Part shown: positions 45,913 through 54,345 of the stretch, piece after piece
Layout of the letters: each line of letters starts with the position of its first letter
Position numbering within the stretch: position 1 is the first letter of the stretch
Origin: Arthrobacter sp. ISL-95
Lineage (GTDB): Bacteria; Actinomycetota; Actinomycetes; Actinomycetales; Micrococcaceae
NCBI RefSeq assembly: GCF_018613695.1
Contig: NZ_JAGGPR010000011.1
Coordinates: forward strand, 62,001-126,000
Direction of reading: 5' to 3'
Length of the DNA stretch: 64,000 nucleotides
The notes under the pieces: generated by a model
Told to the model about the DNA's origin: nothing
What the model saw: the letters and a program-made list of their open reading frames with translations, nothing else
The model's database searches: none
Made by a program: the position numbers and the translations under genes

Positions 45913-46377
45913 TCAGACGGTGATGTCCTTGGCCAGGTTCTTGAGCTTGTGCCGGGCCAGGGCCAGGTTTGCAAAGGTGCGGTCAAGCACAAGGTAGACG
46001 AAGAGCCCCTTGGAGCCGCTCGAGTTCAGTACATTGATGAGGTGGTACTGGGTGCCCAGGGTGATCAGGATGTCTTCGATGTCGCTGTCGAGGCTCAAAT
46101 CGGCCATGGTGCGCAGCTTGGCGGTCACCACGTTGGAGTTCCCTGCAGCAGCAACGCCGAGGTCGAAGCCGGGGCTTCCACCTTGAGCCAGGGCCATGCC
46201 GCTGGAGTAGTCCACCACGGCAGCACCAGTGGATCCTTCGATGGCAAGCAGTTGCTTTATGGCTTCGTCCAGTGTGCTCATATCGGGTTGTTCCTGTTCT
46301 GTTATGTATTCGGCAGTGTCTGCGAAGTTGGGAATTCTGGTTGTGTCATCGTCGTAGTGATCCAGGTGGATTTCCAT
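45913..46377 (-). CDS. Roadblock/LC7-domain protein
   Basis: A 154-residue cytoplasmic protein. Residues about 33-154 form a roadblock/LC7 fold (DEAIKQLLAIEGSTGAAVVDY, then SSGMALAQGG and the beta-strand LFVYLVLDRTFANLALARHKL). The first 32 residues are acidic and unlike the family. The ATG at 46377 is kept because GGAG lies 9 nt upstream; an internal ATG at 46281 is the alternative. Roadblock proteins usually partner with small GTPases such as MglA; no GTPase gene is nearby. The adjacent ABC ATPase is convergent and inside the same repeat-bounded segment. Confidence 0.8.
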   Translation of the reverse strand: MEIHLDHYDDDTTRIPNFADTAEYITEQEQPDMSTLDEAIKQLLAIEGSTGAAVVDYSSGMALAQGGSPGFDLGVAAAGNSNVVTAKLRTMADLSLDSDIEDILITLGTQYHLINVLNSSGSKGLFVYLVLDRTFANLALARHKLKNLAKDITV

Positions 46378-46553
46378 GGGCGCTCCGAACGGTTCACGTC
46401 CTGCCCCCGCAATTCGTCATACCGGCCTCCGCTTTCTCTGCGGAGTTGATGATCAGAGTCTTCACTTTACACAAAAAATTAACTCAGCAAGGAGAAATGC
46501 TATTGCTCTTGCGGTAAAGGATTTTTGAAGCGGTAAAACAGTGACAATTCTAT

Positions 46554-46585
46554 AAATATTGCTGTTTCTGCGTCACGAAATCACT
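46554..46585 (+). repeat. Right copy of the imperfect ~32-bp direct repeat
   Basis: Shares the exact 13-bp core TGCGTCACGAAAT (46569-46581) with 44121-44133 in the same orientation, plus flanking matches. It lies about 180 bp upstream of the roadblock start and inside AT-rich DNA. Confidence 0.65.
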
Positions 46586-46645
46586 CAAGCGGTTTCCATA
46601 AGATCTCCGTGCTGCGAATGGATGTGCCGCGGCCTCCGGATACGC

Positions 46646-46679
46646 CAAAGCACCGGCGGGGAACCGCGCCGGTGCTTTG
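46646..46679 (-). terminator. Terminator hairpin after serB
   Basis: CAAAGCACCGGCG and CGCCGGTGCTTTG pair perfectly over 13 bp with an 8-nt loop. It lies 43 bp after the serB stop on the minus strand. The U-rich end is only the CTTTG of the stem, so strength is uncertain. Confidence 0.7.
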
Positions 46680-46721
46680 TGAGAGGACAATAAAGCGGCG
46701 TCAGGAAGCTCCGCCCCAACG

Positions 46722-47609
46722 TCAGACGTTTGCTATGTGCCGCACGGCGTCCAGGTACGGCATGGTGATTACGGCGTCGGCTACTGCACGAACCGCAGGT
46801 TTGGCGTTGAAGGCGACTCCAATGCCGGCTGCACTGAGCATGTCCAGGTCATTCGCACCGTCGCCCACCGCAATGGTGTGCTCAAGGTCGATGCCCTCAG
46901 CCGCCGCCCACTGGCGCAAGTACTTTTCTTTGGCGGCCCGATCGATGACCGCGCCCAGCACCTTGCCCGTCAACGCGCCGTCGACGATTTCAAGCTCGTT
47001 GGCAATCCAGTAGTCCAAGCCGAGTTCATCAGCGATAGGACCCAGGATTTGGTTGAATCCTCCGGATACCACGGCCACCACGTGGCCCGCCTTCTTGAAG
47101 GCCGCAACCAGCTCTGCGGCACCTGGGCTGAGACGCACTTCCTGGCGAACAGAATCGACGACGGCGGCAGGCAAGCCGGCGAGCACGGCAACGCGGGCAT
47201 GCAGGCTCTGGGCAAAGTCCAACTCACCGCGCATCGCGGCTTCTGTGACGGCAGCGACTTCGTCGCGTTTGCCTGCGTACGCTGCCAACAGTTCGATGAC
47301 CTCTTGCTGGATCAGGGTGGAATCAACATCCATGATCAAAAGCTTCCGGGAGGCCTCCCGAAGGGCAACAGGGACAACAGCAGTGTCCACCCCTTCTTCT
47401 GCGGCCTCTGCCATCAGCCGCCTCATGGTCACGAGGTCCGCGTCCCCGCTCACCGAGAACCCGGCAGTGTGCACACAGAAGCGCTCATTTCCGCCGTGTG
47501 ATTCCGATGACACCGAGGCGCCGGCGCCAGCCAGTACATTGAGCACATTCTCCAGTGATGCAGGGGACAAATTCACGCCGTAGCTGACTGCAGCCAAGTT
47601 CGAAGTCAT
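46722..47609 (-). CDS. serB: Phosphoserine phosphatase
   Basis: HAD-superfamily enzyme for the last step of serine synthesis. The nucleophile motif is LIMDVDSTLI (D94, D96); later motifs are VVSGGFNQI, the lysine in AKEKYLRQWA and GDGANDLDML. A regulatory-type N-terminal region of about 85 residues precedes it, giving 295 residues. It is divergent from the soluble ABC ATPase at 47720. Confidence 0.95.
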   Translation of the reverse strand: MTSNLAAVSYGVNLSPASLENVLNVLAGAGASVSSESHGGNERFCVHTAGFSVSGDADLVTMRRLMAEAAEEGVDTAVVPVALREASRKLLIMDVDSTLIQQEVIELLAAYAGKRDEVAAVTEAAMRGELDFAQSLHARVAVLAGLPAAVVDSVRQEVRLSPGAAELVAAFKKAGHVVAVVSGGFNQILGPIADELGLDYWIANELEIVDGALTGKVLGAVIDRAAKEKYLRQWAAAEGIDLEHTIAVGDGANDLDMLSAAGIGVAFNAKPAVRAVADAVITMPYLDAVRHIANV

Positions 47610-47719
47610 GGCCTCAATCCTACTGAGAGTGCTGCGGGCGCCCGAATTCGTTTCGGCTGATAAACCAGGAGAAACCCCGGTTATCAGTCATGTGCCTTTT
47701 TGTCCTAGTGTCTACTGCT

Positions 47720-48505
47720 ATGAGTGATGTTCTGGAATTGGCTTCCGTCAGCGTTGTCCGAGGCAAGAAGACCCTGCTGGACAAGGTCGATTGGGAAGTC
47801 AACGAAGGCGAACGTTGGGTCATCCTGGGACCGAACGGCGCCGGCAAGACCACCCTCCTCCAGATAGCTGCCGCCCGCCTGCACCCCAGCAGCGGCAGGG
47901 CCGGAATCCTCGATGAGACGCTGGGACGCGTTGACGTCTTTGAACTCCGCCCCCGCATCGGCCTCTCGTCGGCGGCACTGGCCACCCAGATTCCGGAGCA
48001 CGAAAACGTCCTGAACGTGGTAGTCACCGCAGCCTATGGCGTTACCGGGCGCTGGCGCGAGGGTTACGAGCGCGACGACGAACGCCGTGCCTTCGCCCTG
48101 CTCAACGACTGGGGGATGGGCCCCTTGTTGAACCGCACCTTTGCCACACTGTCCGAAGGGGAGCGCAAACGCGTGCAGATTGCCCGTGCGCTGATGACAG
48201 ACCCCGAGCTGCTGCTGCTCGACGAGCCTGCAGCGGGCCTGGACCTGGGCGGACGCGAAGAATTGGTTCACAAGCTGGGCGAACTCGCCAAGGACGAAGC
48301 AGCTCCTGCCATGGTCCTTGTCACCCATCACCTTGAGGAAGTGCCGCCTGGATTCACCCACGCAATGCTGCTCCGTGAAGGCGGAGTGGTGGCTGCCGGC
48401 CTCATCAAAGAAGTCCTCACCGACGAGCACCTCAGCAACACCTTCGGACTCGCCCTGGACGTTTCGGAAAACGGCGGCCGCTACACCGCCACCGCCCGCC
48501 GCTAG
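47720..48505 (+). CDS. Soluble ABC ATPase (YlmA-like)
   Basis: A 261-residue single ABC domain. Walker A is GPNGAGKTT, the signature is LSEGERKRVQIA (E replacing the second G), and Walker B is LLLLDEPAAGLD, then VLVTHHLEEVPPGFTH. The start at ATG 47720 is chosen over an in-frame GTG at 47690. No ABC permease gene adjoins it; the next gene is a TSUP permease. Similar stand-alone ATPases are widespread in Gram-positives with no known substrate. Confidence 0.86.
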   Translation: MSDVLELASVSVVRGKKTLLDKVDWEVNEGERWVILGPNGAGKTTLLQIAAARLHPSSGRAGILDETLGRVDVFELRPRIGLSSAALATQIPEHENVLNVVVTAAYGVTGRWREGYERDDERRAFALLNDWGMGPLLNRTFATLSEGERKRVQIARALMTDPELLLLDEPAAGLDLGGREELVHKLGELAKDEAAPAMVLVTHHLEEVPPGFTHAMLLREGGVVAAGLIKEVLTDEHLSNTFGLALDVSENGGRYTATARR

Positions 48506-48523
48506 ACCGGCCGATCGTTAACA

Positions 48524-49309
48524 GTGGAGATCCTTAGCAGCATCCTGGTCTTTTTCGCGGGCTTGTGGGCCGGCACCATCAACGCGGTGGTCGGTTCCGG
48601 CACGCTGGTGACCTTCCCAGTGCTCATCGCCCTGGGCGTTTCCCCCGTGGTCGCTTCCATGAGCAACGCGATGGGCCTTGTGGCCGGGACGGCAGCGGGA
48701 GCCTGGGGTTACCGCCGCGAACTGGCGGGTCGTGGCAGTCAACTGCTCAAGCTGCTGCCCGCTTCCTTACTGGGAGGCATTACCGGCGCTTGGCTGCTGC
48801 TGCACCTTCCGGAGAAGGTTTTCCACTATGTGGCCCCCGTCCTGCTGGTCCTGGCCCTCCTCATGGTCCTGTTCCAACCCAAGCTGCAGGCCTGGGTGCG
48901 AAGCAGGGAAGAGAACCCGGAGCACGCCATCCGGGATCGCAGCCACGGAATCCTCCTGGTGGTTCTGGTGTACTTGGCCGGTGTCTATGGCGGCTACTTC
49001 GTTGCTGCGCAGGGCATTCTCCTGGTGGGCATCCTTGGCGTGTTCCTCACCGGAACCATGCAAAATGCCAACGCCATGAAGAACATCCTGGTGCTGGGCG
49101 TCAACATGGTGGCGGCTATCTCCTACCTCCTCTTTGCCTTTGACCGCATCAACTGGCTCGTGGTCCTGCTCATCGCCGTGAGCTCAACCATTGGCGGGCT
49201 CATCGGTTCCAAAGTGGGCAGGAAGTTGTCACCCCGGGTTCTCAGGGCAGTCATCTTCACTCTCGGCATTGTGGCCCTGGGCTTCATGATCGCCAACCTG
49301 CTGAAATAA
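48524..49309 (+). CDS. TSUP-family permease (TauE/SafE type)
   Basis: A 261-residue polytopic membrane protein with eight or so helices. The duplicated family motif appears as WAGTINAVVGSGTLVTFPVL in the first half, with GGYFVAAQGILLVG in the second. TSUP proteins move sulfite, sulfoacetate or related organosulfur anions; the substrate here is not predictable. It starts with GTG, 18 bp after the ATPase stop. Confidence 0.88.
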   Translation: MEILSSILVFFAGLWAGTINAVVGSGTLVTFPVLIALGVSPVVASMSNAMGLVAGTAAGAWGYRRELAGRGSQLLKLLPASLLGGITGAWLLLHLPEKVFHYVAPVLLVLALLMVLFQPKLQAWVRSREENPEHAIRDRSHGILLVVLVYLAGVYGGYFVAAQGILLVGILGVFLTGTMQNANAMKNILVLGVNMVAAISYLLFAFDRINWLVVLLIAVSSTIGGLIGSKVGRKLSPRVLRAVIFTLGIVALGFMIANLLK

Positions 49310-49316
49310 TCAGCCG

Positions 49317-50126
49317 GTGACATTCCACTATCTTGAGTCCGCCAACGATCCCCGCGTGACGGACTACACCACGCTCACCGATGTACACCTGAGAAAATTG
49401 CGCGAGCCCCGGGAAGGCATGTACATCGCCGAATCTTCCAAGGTCCTCCGCAGGGCTCTGGCCGCAGGCCATCAGCCACGATCCTTTTTCCTGGCGGAGA
49501 AGTGGCTGGAGGACCTGGACGACGTCTTCAAGGCCCATCCTGACATTCCGGTCTTCATTGGCAAGGCCTCATTACTCGAAGAAATCACCGGGTTCCATCT
49601 GCACCGCGGTGCCATGGCTGCCATGCACCGGCCAGCTCCTGTTCCGTTGGCGGACCTCTTGGCGGACGCCCGGAGAATTGCCGTTCTGGAGGACATCGTG
49701 GACCACACAAATGTGGGGGCAATCTTCCGCTCTGCCGCCGCTCTCGGGGTGGATGCGGTCCTTGTTTCGCCGCGGTGCGGGGACCCCCTGTACAGGCGCA
49801 GCGTCCGTGTCAGCATGGGCACCGTTTTCCAGGTTCCGTGGGCCCGACTCGAAAGCTGGCCGGACGATGTCAGCCGGCTGAAGGAACAGGGCTTCACTGT
49901 GGTGGCCATGGAGTTGACCGACGACGCCGTAGACCTGGACGATCTTGCAGCCCGAAAGATCCCTCAGCTGGCTCTGGTCCTTGGAACTGAAGGGGCCGGC
50001 ATGAGCGAAGAGACGTTGGCCGCCGTCGACCTCGCCGTCAAGATTCCCATGCGTGCAGGCGTCGATTCGCTCAACGTCGCGGCCGCCTCGGCAGTGGCGT
50101 TCTGGGAACTCCGTCCGCGCGACTGA
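49317..50126 (+). CDS. TrmH/SpoU-family RNA methyltransferase
   Basis: A 269-residue SPOUT methyltransferase. The N-terminal substrate-binding domain ([13 protein letters not shown]) precedes the trefoil-knot catalytic domain with [28 protein letters not shown] and [18 protein letters not shown]. It uses S-adenosylmethionine to 2'-O-methylate ribose in rRNA or tRNA; the target nucleotide cannot be read. GTG start 7 bp after the TSUP stop, so the three genes from 47720 may be co-transcribed. Confidence 0.93.
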   Translation: MTFHYLESANDPRVTDYTTLTDVHLRKLREPREGMYIAESSKVLRRALAAGHQPRSFFLAEKWLEDLDDVFKAHPDIPVFIGKASLLEEITGFHLHRGAMAAMHRPAPVPLADLLADARRIAVLEDIVDHTNVGAIFRSAAALGVDAVLVSPRCGDPLYRRSVRVSMGTVFQVPWARLESWPDDVSRLKEQGFTVVAMELTDDAVDLDDLAARKIPQLALVLGTEGAGMSEETLAAVDLAVKIPMRAGVDSLNVAAASAVAFWELRPRD

Positions 50127-50266
50127 GCGCGGTCGTAGGCGATGGCCGTTTCCGCTATGATTGGTTGTTGGCCCGCCCGCTGGAATGTTCGCATTGCAGC
50201 AAAGGTCCACCTCCATTCATACCTGGCAGCTGGCAAAATCCAGTTGCGCGAACAAAAGGTCCCATT

Positions 50267-50524
50267 ATGAAGTCTGATATCCACCCGAAGTACGAAGCTG
50301 TTGTTTTCAACGACCTGGCTTCCGGTACGCAGTTCCTGACCAAGTCCACCGTGTCTTCTTCGAAGACCATCGAGTGGGAAGACGGAAACACCTACCCGGT
50401 TATCGACGTCGAAATCTCTTCGGAGTCCCACCCGTTCTACACGGGCAAGCAGCGCATCATGGACTCCGCTGGCCGCGTCGAGCGCTTCAACGCTCGCTTC
50501 AAGGGCTTCGGCGGCAAGAAGTAA
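50267..50524 (+). CDS. rpmE2: 50S ribosomal protein L31, type B
   Basis: An 85-residue L31 of the zinc-independent type: it lacks the CxxC pairs of type A. The [20 protein letters not shown] start and [21 protein letters not shown] are diagnostic. The ATG at 50267 is used; the longer frame upstream is noncoding. Type B forms are often induced under zinc limitation by Zur. No convincing Zur box was seen in the 140 bp upstream. A perfect hairpin follows. Confidence 0.95.
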   Translation: MKSDIHPKYEAVVFNDLASGTQFLTKSTVSSSKTIEWEDGNTYPVIDVEISSESHPFYTGKQRIMDSAGRVERFNARFKGFGGKK

Positions 50525-50548
50525 CCACTTCACCCCAAGGCTTTTCAT

Positions 50549-50590
50549 GGCCCGCATTGCTGGATTTCCAGCAATGCGGGCCCTTGCGTT
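50549..50590 (+). terminator. Terminator after rpmE2
   Basis: GGCCCGCATTGCTGG and CCAGCAATGCGGGCC form a perfect 15-bp stem around ATTT, 24 bp after the rpmE2 stop, followed by CTTGCGTTTT. An in-frame ATG at 50547 reads through this hairpin, which argues that the next gene starts later. Confidence 0.88.
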
Positions 50591-50600
50591 TTCCGGCAAG

Positions 50601-51710
50601 ATGGACACCATGACTTCCCAGCCAACTCACGTTCCACACACCCACGACGACTCCTCGCGCCTTCATGGCGAATACAAGGTCCCGGGCGGCAAACTCGTAG
50701 TTGTGGACCTGGACGTTGTGGACGGACGATTTTCCCGGGTTTCGTTGAGCGGCGATTTCTTCCTGGAGCCTGATGAAGCCCTTGAGGACATCAACCGGGC
50801 GTTGACAGGCCTGCCGGAGAACTCAGCCGCAGCAGACATCGCCGCGGCCGTCACTGCCGGCCTGCCACGAGACGCCGCACTCTTCGGCTTCTCGGCCGGG
50901 GCGGTGGCTGTAGCAGTCCGACGCGCGCTTTCCAAGGCCACCGGATGGGCGGACCACCAATGGGAGATCATCCCGCCCACGGTGTTGCCCACCCAAGTCA
51001 ACGTTGCTTTGGATGAAGTACTCACAGCGGAGGTGGGAGCCGGCCAGCGCAATCCCACATTGCGTTTCTGGGACTGGGAAGAACCATCCGTGGTGATCGG
51101 AAGCTTCCAGTCAGTGCGGAACGAGGTGGATCCGGACGGCGTCTCGCGGCAGGGTATTTCCGTGGTGCGTCGCATCAGTGGTGGCGGTGCCATGTTTATG
51201 GAGGCCGGCAATTGCATCACCTATTCCCTTTACCTGCCGCAGACTCTGGTGGACGGTATCAGCTTCGCTGACTCTTACGCGTTCCTGGATGCCTGGGTCA
51301 TGGCCGCCCTGGAGAAGCTGGGCATCACCGCGTTCTACGTGCCCCTGAATGATATCGCCACCGATCAAGGCAAGATCGGAGGGGCAGCACAGAAACGGCT
51401 CGCCAACGGTGGCATGCTCCATCACGTCACCATGAGCTACGACATCGACGCCGACAAGATGGTGGATGTCCTGCGCATCGGCAAGGAAAAGCTCTCGGAC
51501 AAGGGAACCCGGAGCGCCAAAAAGCGCGTGGACCCCTTGCGTCGCCAGACAGGTCTTGCACGCTCTGAAATCATCGACGTCATGAAAGATGTCTTCGTGG
51601 AACGCTATGGCGCCATGGAATCGCGGCTCACCGAAGGTGAACTCGAAGCGGCCAGGAAGCGTGTGGATGAAAAGTTCGGCACTGAGGAATGGTTGAACCG
51701 GGTTCCCTAG
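50601..51710 (+). CDS. Lipoate--protein ligase family protein with N-terminal accessory domain
   Basis: A 369-residue protein. The C-terminal two thirds is a lipoate/biotin ligase catalytic domain, with LRFWDWEEPSVVIGSFQ, RRISGGGAMFME and the lipoyl-AMP lysine in DQGKIGGAAQKR. Residues about 20-105 (GGKLVVVDLDVVDGRFSRVS, then FFLEPDEALEDINRAL) resemble the small accessory domain that in LplA is C-terminal or separate, so the order is permuted. The ATG at 50601 is used (50610 is an alternative); the earlier ATG lies in the rpmE2 terminator. It presumably lipoylates 2-oxoacid dehydrogenases or GcvH. Confidence 0.85.
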   Translation: MDTMTSQPTHVPHTHDDSSRLHGEYKVPGGKLVVVDLDVVDGRFSRVSLSGDFFLEPDEALEDINRALTGLPENSAAADIAAAVTAGLPRDAALFGFSAGAVAVAVRRALSKATGWADHQWEIIPPTVLPTQVNVALDEVLTAEVGAGQRNPTLRFWDWEEPSVVIGSFQSVRNEVDPDGVSRQGISVVRRISGGGAMFMEAGNCITYSLYLPQTLVDGISFADSYAFLDAWVMAALEKLGITAFYVPLNDIATDQGKIGGAAQKRLANGGMLHHVTMSYDIDADKMVDVLRIGKEKLSDKGTRSAKKRVDPLRRQTGLARSEIIDVMKDVFVERYGAMESRLTEGELEAARKRVDEKFGTEEWLNRVP

Positions 51711-51737
51711 GGCTTTCCCGGTCCACCTTCCCTTCGG

Positions 51738-54341
51738 TCAGCCGGCCGCCTGGGCGGTCAACGCCCGCAGCAGGTGGCTCCGTTGCTCGATGATGATCCG
51801 GCGGAGGGCCCGGGGAGCGTCAGCGTGGTCATGAAGCCACTGGTCGGCGCGCATCAGGACCGGGTGCCCGGCAGGCCGCATGCCTTGGGGGAGATTTTGG
51901 GCACCGGGGAAGAGGCCACGAACAATCCGTCCCGCGATTTCAATGCTGCGTTCGGACCAAACGCGCTCAAGGCACTCAAAGTAGGGCTCGATGTAGCGTT
52001 CCAGGAGGTCTTCGGGAGCAGTAACGAACCCGGCTATCGTTGCGCTGAGGATCTCGTTGGAGAGCCCAGTGCTGTTGACAGCCGCATCCCAGGCGGCTGC
52101 CTTGACTGAGGCCTCCGGTCGGGCGGCGGAGGCGAGAGCATGGCCCTCCCTGCCCGATGCTGTGGTGTCAGCACCAAGCTCCCGGGCCAGCTCTGCAAGT
52201 GCCGCCTGCCCATGAGCTGCCAAAGCCTGCCACAGGCTCCATCGCAGTTCAGCGTCCACGGCCAGGCCATCCACCACGATGCTGCCTTCCAGGATTCCCC
52301 GCACAAGCGCTAGCTGGCTGTCACCATGCCGTGATACGTCTGCCACAGTCCTGGCCCAGGCAAGTTGCTGATCTGAACCGGGATCAGCAGCGGTGAGCTG
52401 CTCAGCGGCTACGCTCAGGAAATCCTTTCGCACACCCACACGCGTTGCGGCAGGCACGTAGCGTTCAATGGCGCTGCCGGCGTTGCCCAGCACGTTGAGC
52501 AGGACACCTATGCCCGTTTCCGAGGGCGCAAACTGCTCGACGGCCGACACATAACGTGCCGCTGGTATAACGCCATCCCGGGCCGAATCCCAGAGCGCAG
52601 TCCAGCAAAGGGCTCGTGCCATAGGATCCACAATTCTGTTCAGCGAAGTCCGTACTGTGTGTTCGGAACCGCTGTCCAGCCGCACTTTGACGTAGCTCAG
52701 GTCGTCATCATTGACCAGGAGCAGCGCTGGACGGCGCTTTCCGCACAAGTCGGTCACCAGCGTGCTCGGACCGGCAACATCTATCTCGATGCTCTCTGTC
52801 CTCACCAACGCACCTGTTGAATCAGGGTCATACAGGCCCAGCCGCATACGATGCGGACGAAGTTCCTGGTGTCCGGTCAGGGGATCGATGGCTTCTTGTT
52901 GGAGCGTTACGGCACCCATGACCCCTCCGTCTTCAGCGATGTCTGCTGCAACGGTGGAGATACCGGATGTTTGCAGCCATTGGCGCGCCCAGTCGGCAAG
53001 GTCCCTGCCGGAGGCAGCGCTGAGCGCCTGTAGGAGGTCCTGCAGGGACGTATTGCCGAATTCGTGATCCCGGAAATACTGCCGGGACCCCGCGATGAAG
53101 GCGTCAAAACCGACATAGGCAACCAGCTGCTTCAACACCGATGCACCTTTGGCGTAGGTGATCCCGTCAAAGTTTTGCTTGGCGGCCTCGAGGTCCGGGA
53201 TGTCCGCCACGATGGGGTGCGTGGTGGGCAATTGGTCTTGCACATAGGCCCAGGCTTTGCGCTTGCTGGCGAAATTCACCCACGCCGTGTCCCAGCTGGT
53301 GGCCCGGTCTACGCCCAGCGTCCCCATGTAATCGGCGAACGACTCTTTGAGCCACAGGTCATCCCACCAGTTCATGGTCACCAGGTCCCCGAACCACATG
53401 TGGGCCATCTCGTGCATGAGGGTATTGGCGCGGGCTTGGTATTGGGCATCGGTAGTGCGGGAGGCGTAGACGTACTTCTCCGTGAATGTCACCAGCCCGG
53501 GGTTTTCCATGGCACCGAGGTTGTATTCGGGCACAAACGCTTGATCGTATTTACCCCATGGATACGGGTAGGCGAAGAGATCGTTGAAGAACGCCAGCCC
53601 GCCCTTGGTCAGCCGGAACAGTTCATCGGCGTCGAATGAGCCTGCCAACGACGCCCGGCAGTAAAGTGCCAGCGGCACATCAAGGCGGGTGCCGTCGTCG
53701 AGCGTTGCTCCCCAGTGATCAGTTGCTTTGAAGTAGGGGCCGGCCAGCACCGTGGTGATGTAGGTGGACATCCGCTTGGTGGGGGCGAAATCCCAGAGCG
53801 CGGCAGTGGGGTCACCCGCTACCGGTGTACGCGTCTCCGCCACTGAGTTGGACGAGACTTCCCAGGCGACGGGGGCGATCACGTGGAAAGTGAAGTCGGC
53901 TTTGAGGTCCGGCTGCTCGAAATTGGCGAAGACACGGCGACTATCCGCGGGTTCGTACTGTGTGTAGAGGTAGCACTGGCCATCCGCGGGATCCACGAAG
54001 CGGTGCATGCCCTCGCCGGAGCGGCTGTAGAGCGCCGTCCCGGTCACCGTCACGGTGTTCTCGGCATCGAGGCCTTCCAAAAGGATCCTGTGACGGTCCA
54101 CCACTGCCCGCACGTCCAAGCTCCGGCCGTTCAGCACCACTGACTCGACGCCGCCGCTGATGAAATCCAGGAAGGTGGCGGAGCCGGGCTCGGCGGAGAA
54201 GGTGACCGTGCTGGTGCTCGGATACCCGGCGACGGCGGGATCTGCCGCGTCGCGGACATCGAGGGTGACGTCATAGCTGTGGGTGGTGATCAAGGCTGAA
54301 CGGGTTGCGGCTTCATCGCGCGACAGATTGTGATTCGACAC
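51738..54341 (-). CDS. pepN: Aminopeptidase N (M1 family)
   Basis: An 867-residue zinc aminopeptidase. The exopeptidase motif is LGAMENPGLVTF and the zinc site is LMHEMAHMWFGDLVTM with the third ligand in WLKESFADYMG. The N-terminal saddle domain and the ERAP1-like C-terminal helical half are both present. Cytoplasmic; no signal peptide. It trims peptides from the N-terminus. It is followed on the same strand, upstream in transcription, by the YeiH-type gene only 4 bp away. Confidence 0.96.
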   Translation of the reverse strand: MSNHNLSRDEAATRSALITTHSYDVTLDVRDAADPAVAGYPSTSTVTFSAEPGSATFLDFISGGVESVVLNGRSLDVRAVVDRHRILLEGLDAENTVTVTGTALYSRSGEGMHRFVDPADGQCYLYTQYEPADSRRVFANFEQPDLKADFTFHVIAPVAWEVSSNSVAETRTPVAGDPTAALWDFAPTKRMSTYITTVLAGPYFKATDHWGATLDDGTRLDVPLALYCRASLAGSFDADELFRLTKGGLAFFNDLFAYPYPWGKYDQAFVPEYNLGAMENPGLVTFTEKYVYASRTTDAQYQARANTLMHEMAHMWFGDLVTMNWWDDLWLKESFADYMGTLGVDRATSWDTAWVNFASKRKAWAYVQDQLPTTHPIVADIPDLEAAKQNFDGITYAKGASVLKQLVAYVGFDAFIAGSRQYFRDHEFGNTSLQDLLQALSAASGRDLADWARQWLQTSGISTVAADIAEDGGVMGAVTLQQEAIDPLTGHQELRPHRMRLGLYDPDSTGALVRTESIEIDVAGPSTLVTDLCGKRRPALLLVNDDDLSYVKVRLDSGSEHTVRTSLNRIVDPMARALCWTALWDSARDGVIPAARYVSAVEQFAPSETGIGVLLNVLGNAGSAIERYVPAATRVGVRKDFLSVAAEQLTAADPGSDQQLAWARTVADVSRHGDSQLALVRGILEGSIVVDGLAVDAELRWSLWQALAAHGQAALAELARELGADTTASGREGHALASAARPEASVKAAAWDAAVNSTGLSNEILSATIAGFVTAPEDLLERYIEPYFECLERVWSERSIEIAGRIVRGLFPGAQNLPQGMRPAGHPVLMRADQWLHDHADAPRALRRIIIEQRSHLLRALTAQAAG

Positions 54342-54345
54342 ACAG

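Larger units (their letters stand above)
46378..46721. other. AT-rich intergenic region upstream of the roadblock gene
   Basis: These 344 bp include a strongly AT-rich stretch (about 46440-46600), the right copy of the direct repeat (46554-46585) and the serB terminator (46646-46679). The roadblock promoter should be near 46400-46500 on the minus strand. No credible coding sequence was seen. Confidence 0.5.
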
